A DNA stretch of 5,576 bases from Pseudomonadota bacterium (GTDB lineage: Bacteria > Myxococcota > Polyangia > GCA-2747355 > JACKDQ01): NCBI GenBank assembly GCA_030591195.1, contig JAUVBO010000261.1, positions 1 through 5,576 on the forward strand. Reading direction: 5' to 3'. This document shows, one piece after another, positions 5,243 to 5,576 of the stretch. Under the pieces are notes generated by a model. It did no database searches and had not been told where the DNA came from. It saw only the letters and a list, made by a program, of their open reading frames with translations. Within the stretch, counting starts at the first letter, position 1. Every line of letters starts with the position of its first letter. Position numbers and translations under genes: made by a program.

Positions 5243-5576
5243 TCAGTCTCGATTGTCGAGGAGGCGCTGGAGCTGACGACGGATCGCCCGCACCTCGCGA
5301 GCAAGATCGCCAAGCCGCGCAAAGAGCGCGCTCGACCGCAGCCACGCGCGATGGACCATCGCCGGGTAGCCGCTGACCTGCGCGCCGTCGGCCACGTCCT
5401 GGACCACGCCGCTCTGGGCGCCAACCCGGGCCCCCCGGCCGACCCGCCGGTGATCCGCCACGCCGACCTGCCCGCCGAGCATCGCCCCCTTGCCGACGCG
5501 AGCGCTGCCGGCCAGTCCGACCTGAGCGCAGAGCAGCGCCCCCGGCCCCACCCGCGCGTTGTGACCGACTTGGACC
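5243..5576 (-). CDS. lpxD: UDP-3-O-(3-hydroxyacyl)glucosamine N-acyltransferase LpxD (C-terminal part, 5' truncated)
   Basis: The gene enters from the right edge; the visible frame gives 110 residues to the TGA at 5245-5243. It transfers a 3-hydroxyacyl chain from ACP to the 2-amine of UDP-3-O-acyl-glucosamine, the third step of lipid A synthesis, in the cytoplasm. The fragment opens with VQVGHN, matching the IAHN-type motif that carries the LpxD catalytic histidine. It continues with hexapeptide repeats of the left-handed beta-helix ([28 protein letters not shown]), then the typical [13 protein letters not shown] turn and a C-terminal helix (about residues 80-110, ending [12 protein letters not shown]) of the type that forms the trimer tail. 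The N-terminal uridine-binding domain is outside the window. LpxA also has hexapeptide repeats, but the SGYPA...HRAWLR tail and position before fabZ favour LpxD. Confidence 0.95.
   Translation of the reverse strand, partial: VQVGHNARVGPGALLCAQVGLAGSARVGKGAMLGGQVGVADHRRVGRGARVGAQSGVVQDVADGAQVSGYPAMVHRAWLRSSALFARLGDLAREVRAIRRQLQRLLDNRD

Noticed and set aside
5206..5424. 72-codon minus-strand frame overlapping the lpxD end
   Set aside because: It overlaps the confidently identified LpxD tail in another frame; its Arg/Ala/Ser-rich composition is that of a shadow frame.
1..5576. CRISPR array, tRNA/rRNA genes, insertion sequence or defence/secretion system
   Set aside because: No spaced direct repeats, cloverleaf-like sequences, transposase motifs or system-specific domains were seen on either strand.

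Overview
The window is a GC-rich chromosomal segment from a Gram-negative bacterium, most likely of the Myxococcota / former Deltaproteobacteria. This is inferred from four things: a myxobacterial-style sigma-54 activator with a Fis-type C-terminus, an AgmX/PglI C-terminal-domain protein, many lipoproteins, and lipid A / fatty-acid genes (lpxD, fabZ). High-GC codon use fits, but no rRNA or other phylogenetic marker is present, so the assignment stays at phylum level.

Left part, plus strand: positions 1-407 hold the 3' end of a sigma-54-dependent response activator (end of the AAA+ domain plus Fis helix-turn-helix). After 61 bases comes a 399-residue single-pass membrane protein (469-1668) of the AgmX/GltG-like, TonB-like family. 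The gene meets the minus-strand cluster tail to tail across 131 bases (1669-1799), in which I see no gene and no convincing terminator.

Right part, minus strand, read from the right edge: 3' part of lpxD (5576-5243), a 75-base gap, fabZ (5167-4724), a 558-residue lipoprotein with four PPC-like repeats whose GTG start overlaps the fabZ stop (4727-3051), a 77-base gap after its stop containing a 7-bp hairpin, and a 231-residue lipoprotein with two tandem NTF2-like modules (2971-2276). These four genes look like one transcription unit serving the outer membrane: LpxD acylates UDP-GlcN in lipid A synthesis, FabZ supplies acyl chains, and the two lipoproteins are probably anchored in the envelope. 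lpxA, the usual gene after fabZ, is absent from this position.

Between 2275 and 1971 lies an unusually AT-rich island (about 32% GC in 2041-2100) with no convincing gene. Its left edge carries a perfect TATAAT and a strong ribosome binding site for a small 56-codon minus-strand gene (1970-1800), which appears to be a genuine small protein. No CRISPR array, tRNA, rRNA, insertion sequence or recognisable defence or secretion system was found. The most interesting items are the small gene with its own promoter, the lipoprotein translationally coupled to fabZ, and the glycine-poor, arginine-rich linker in the AgmX-type protein.
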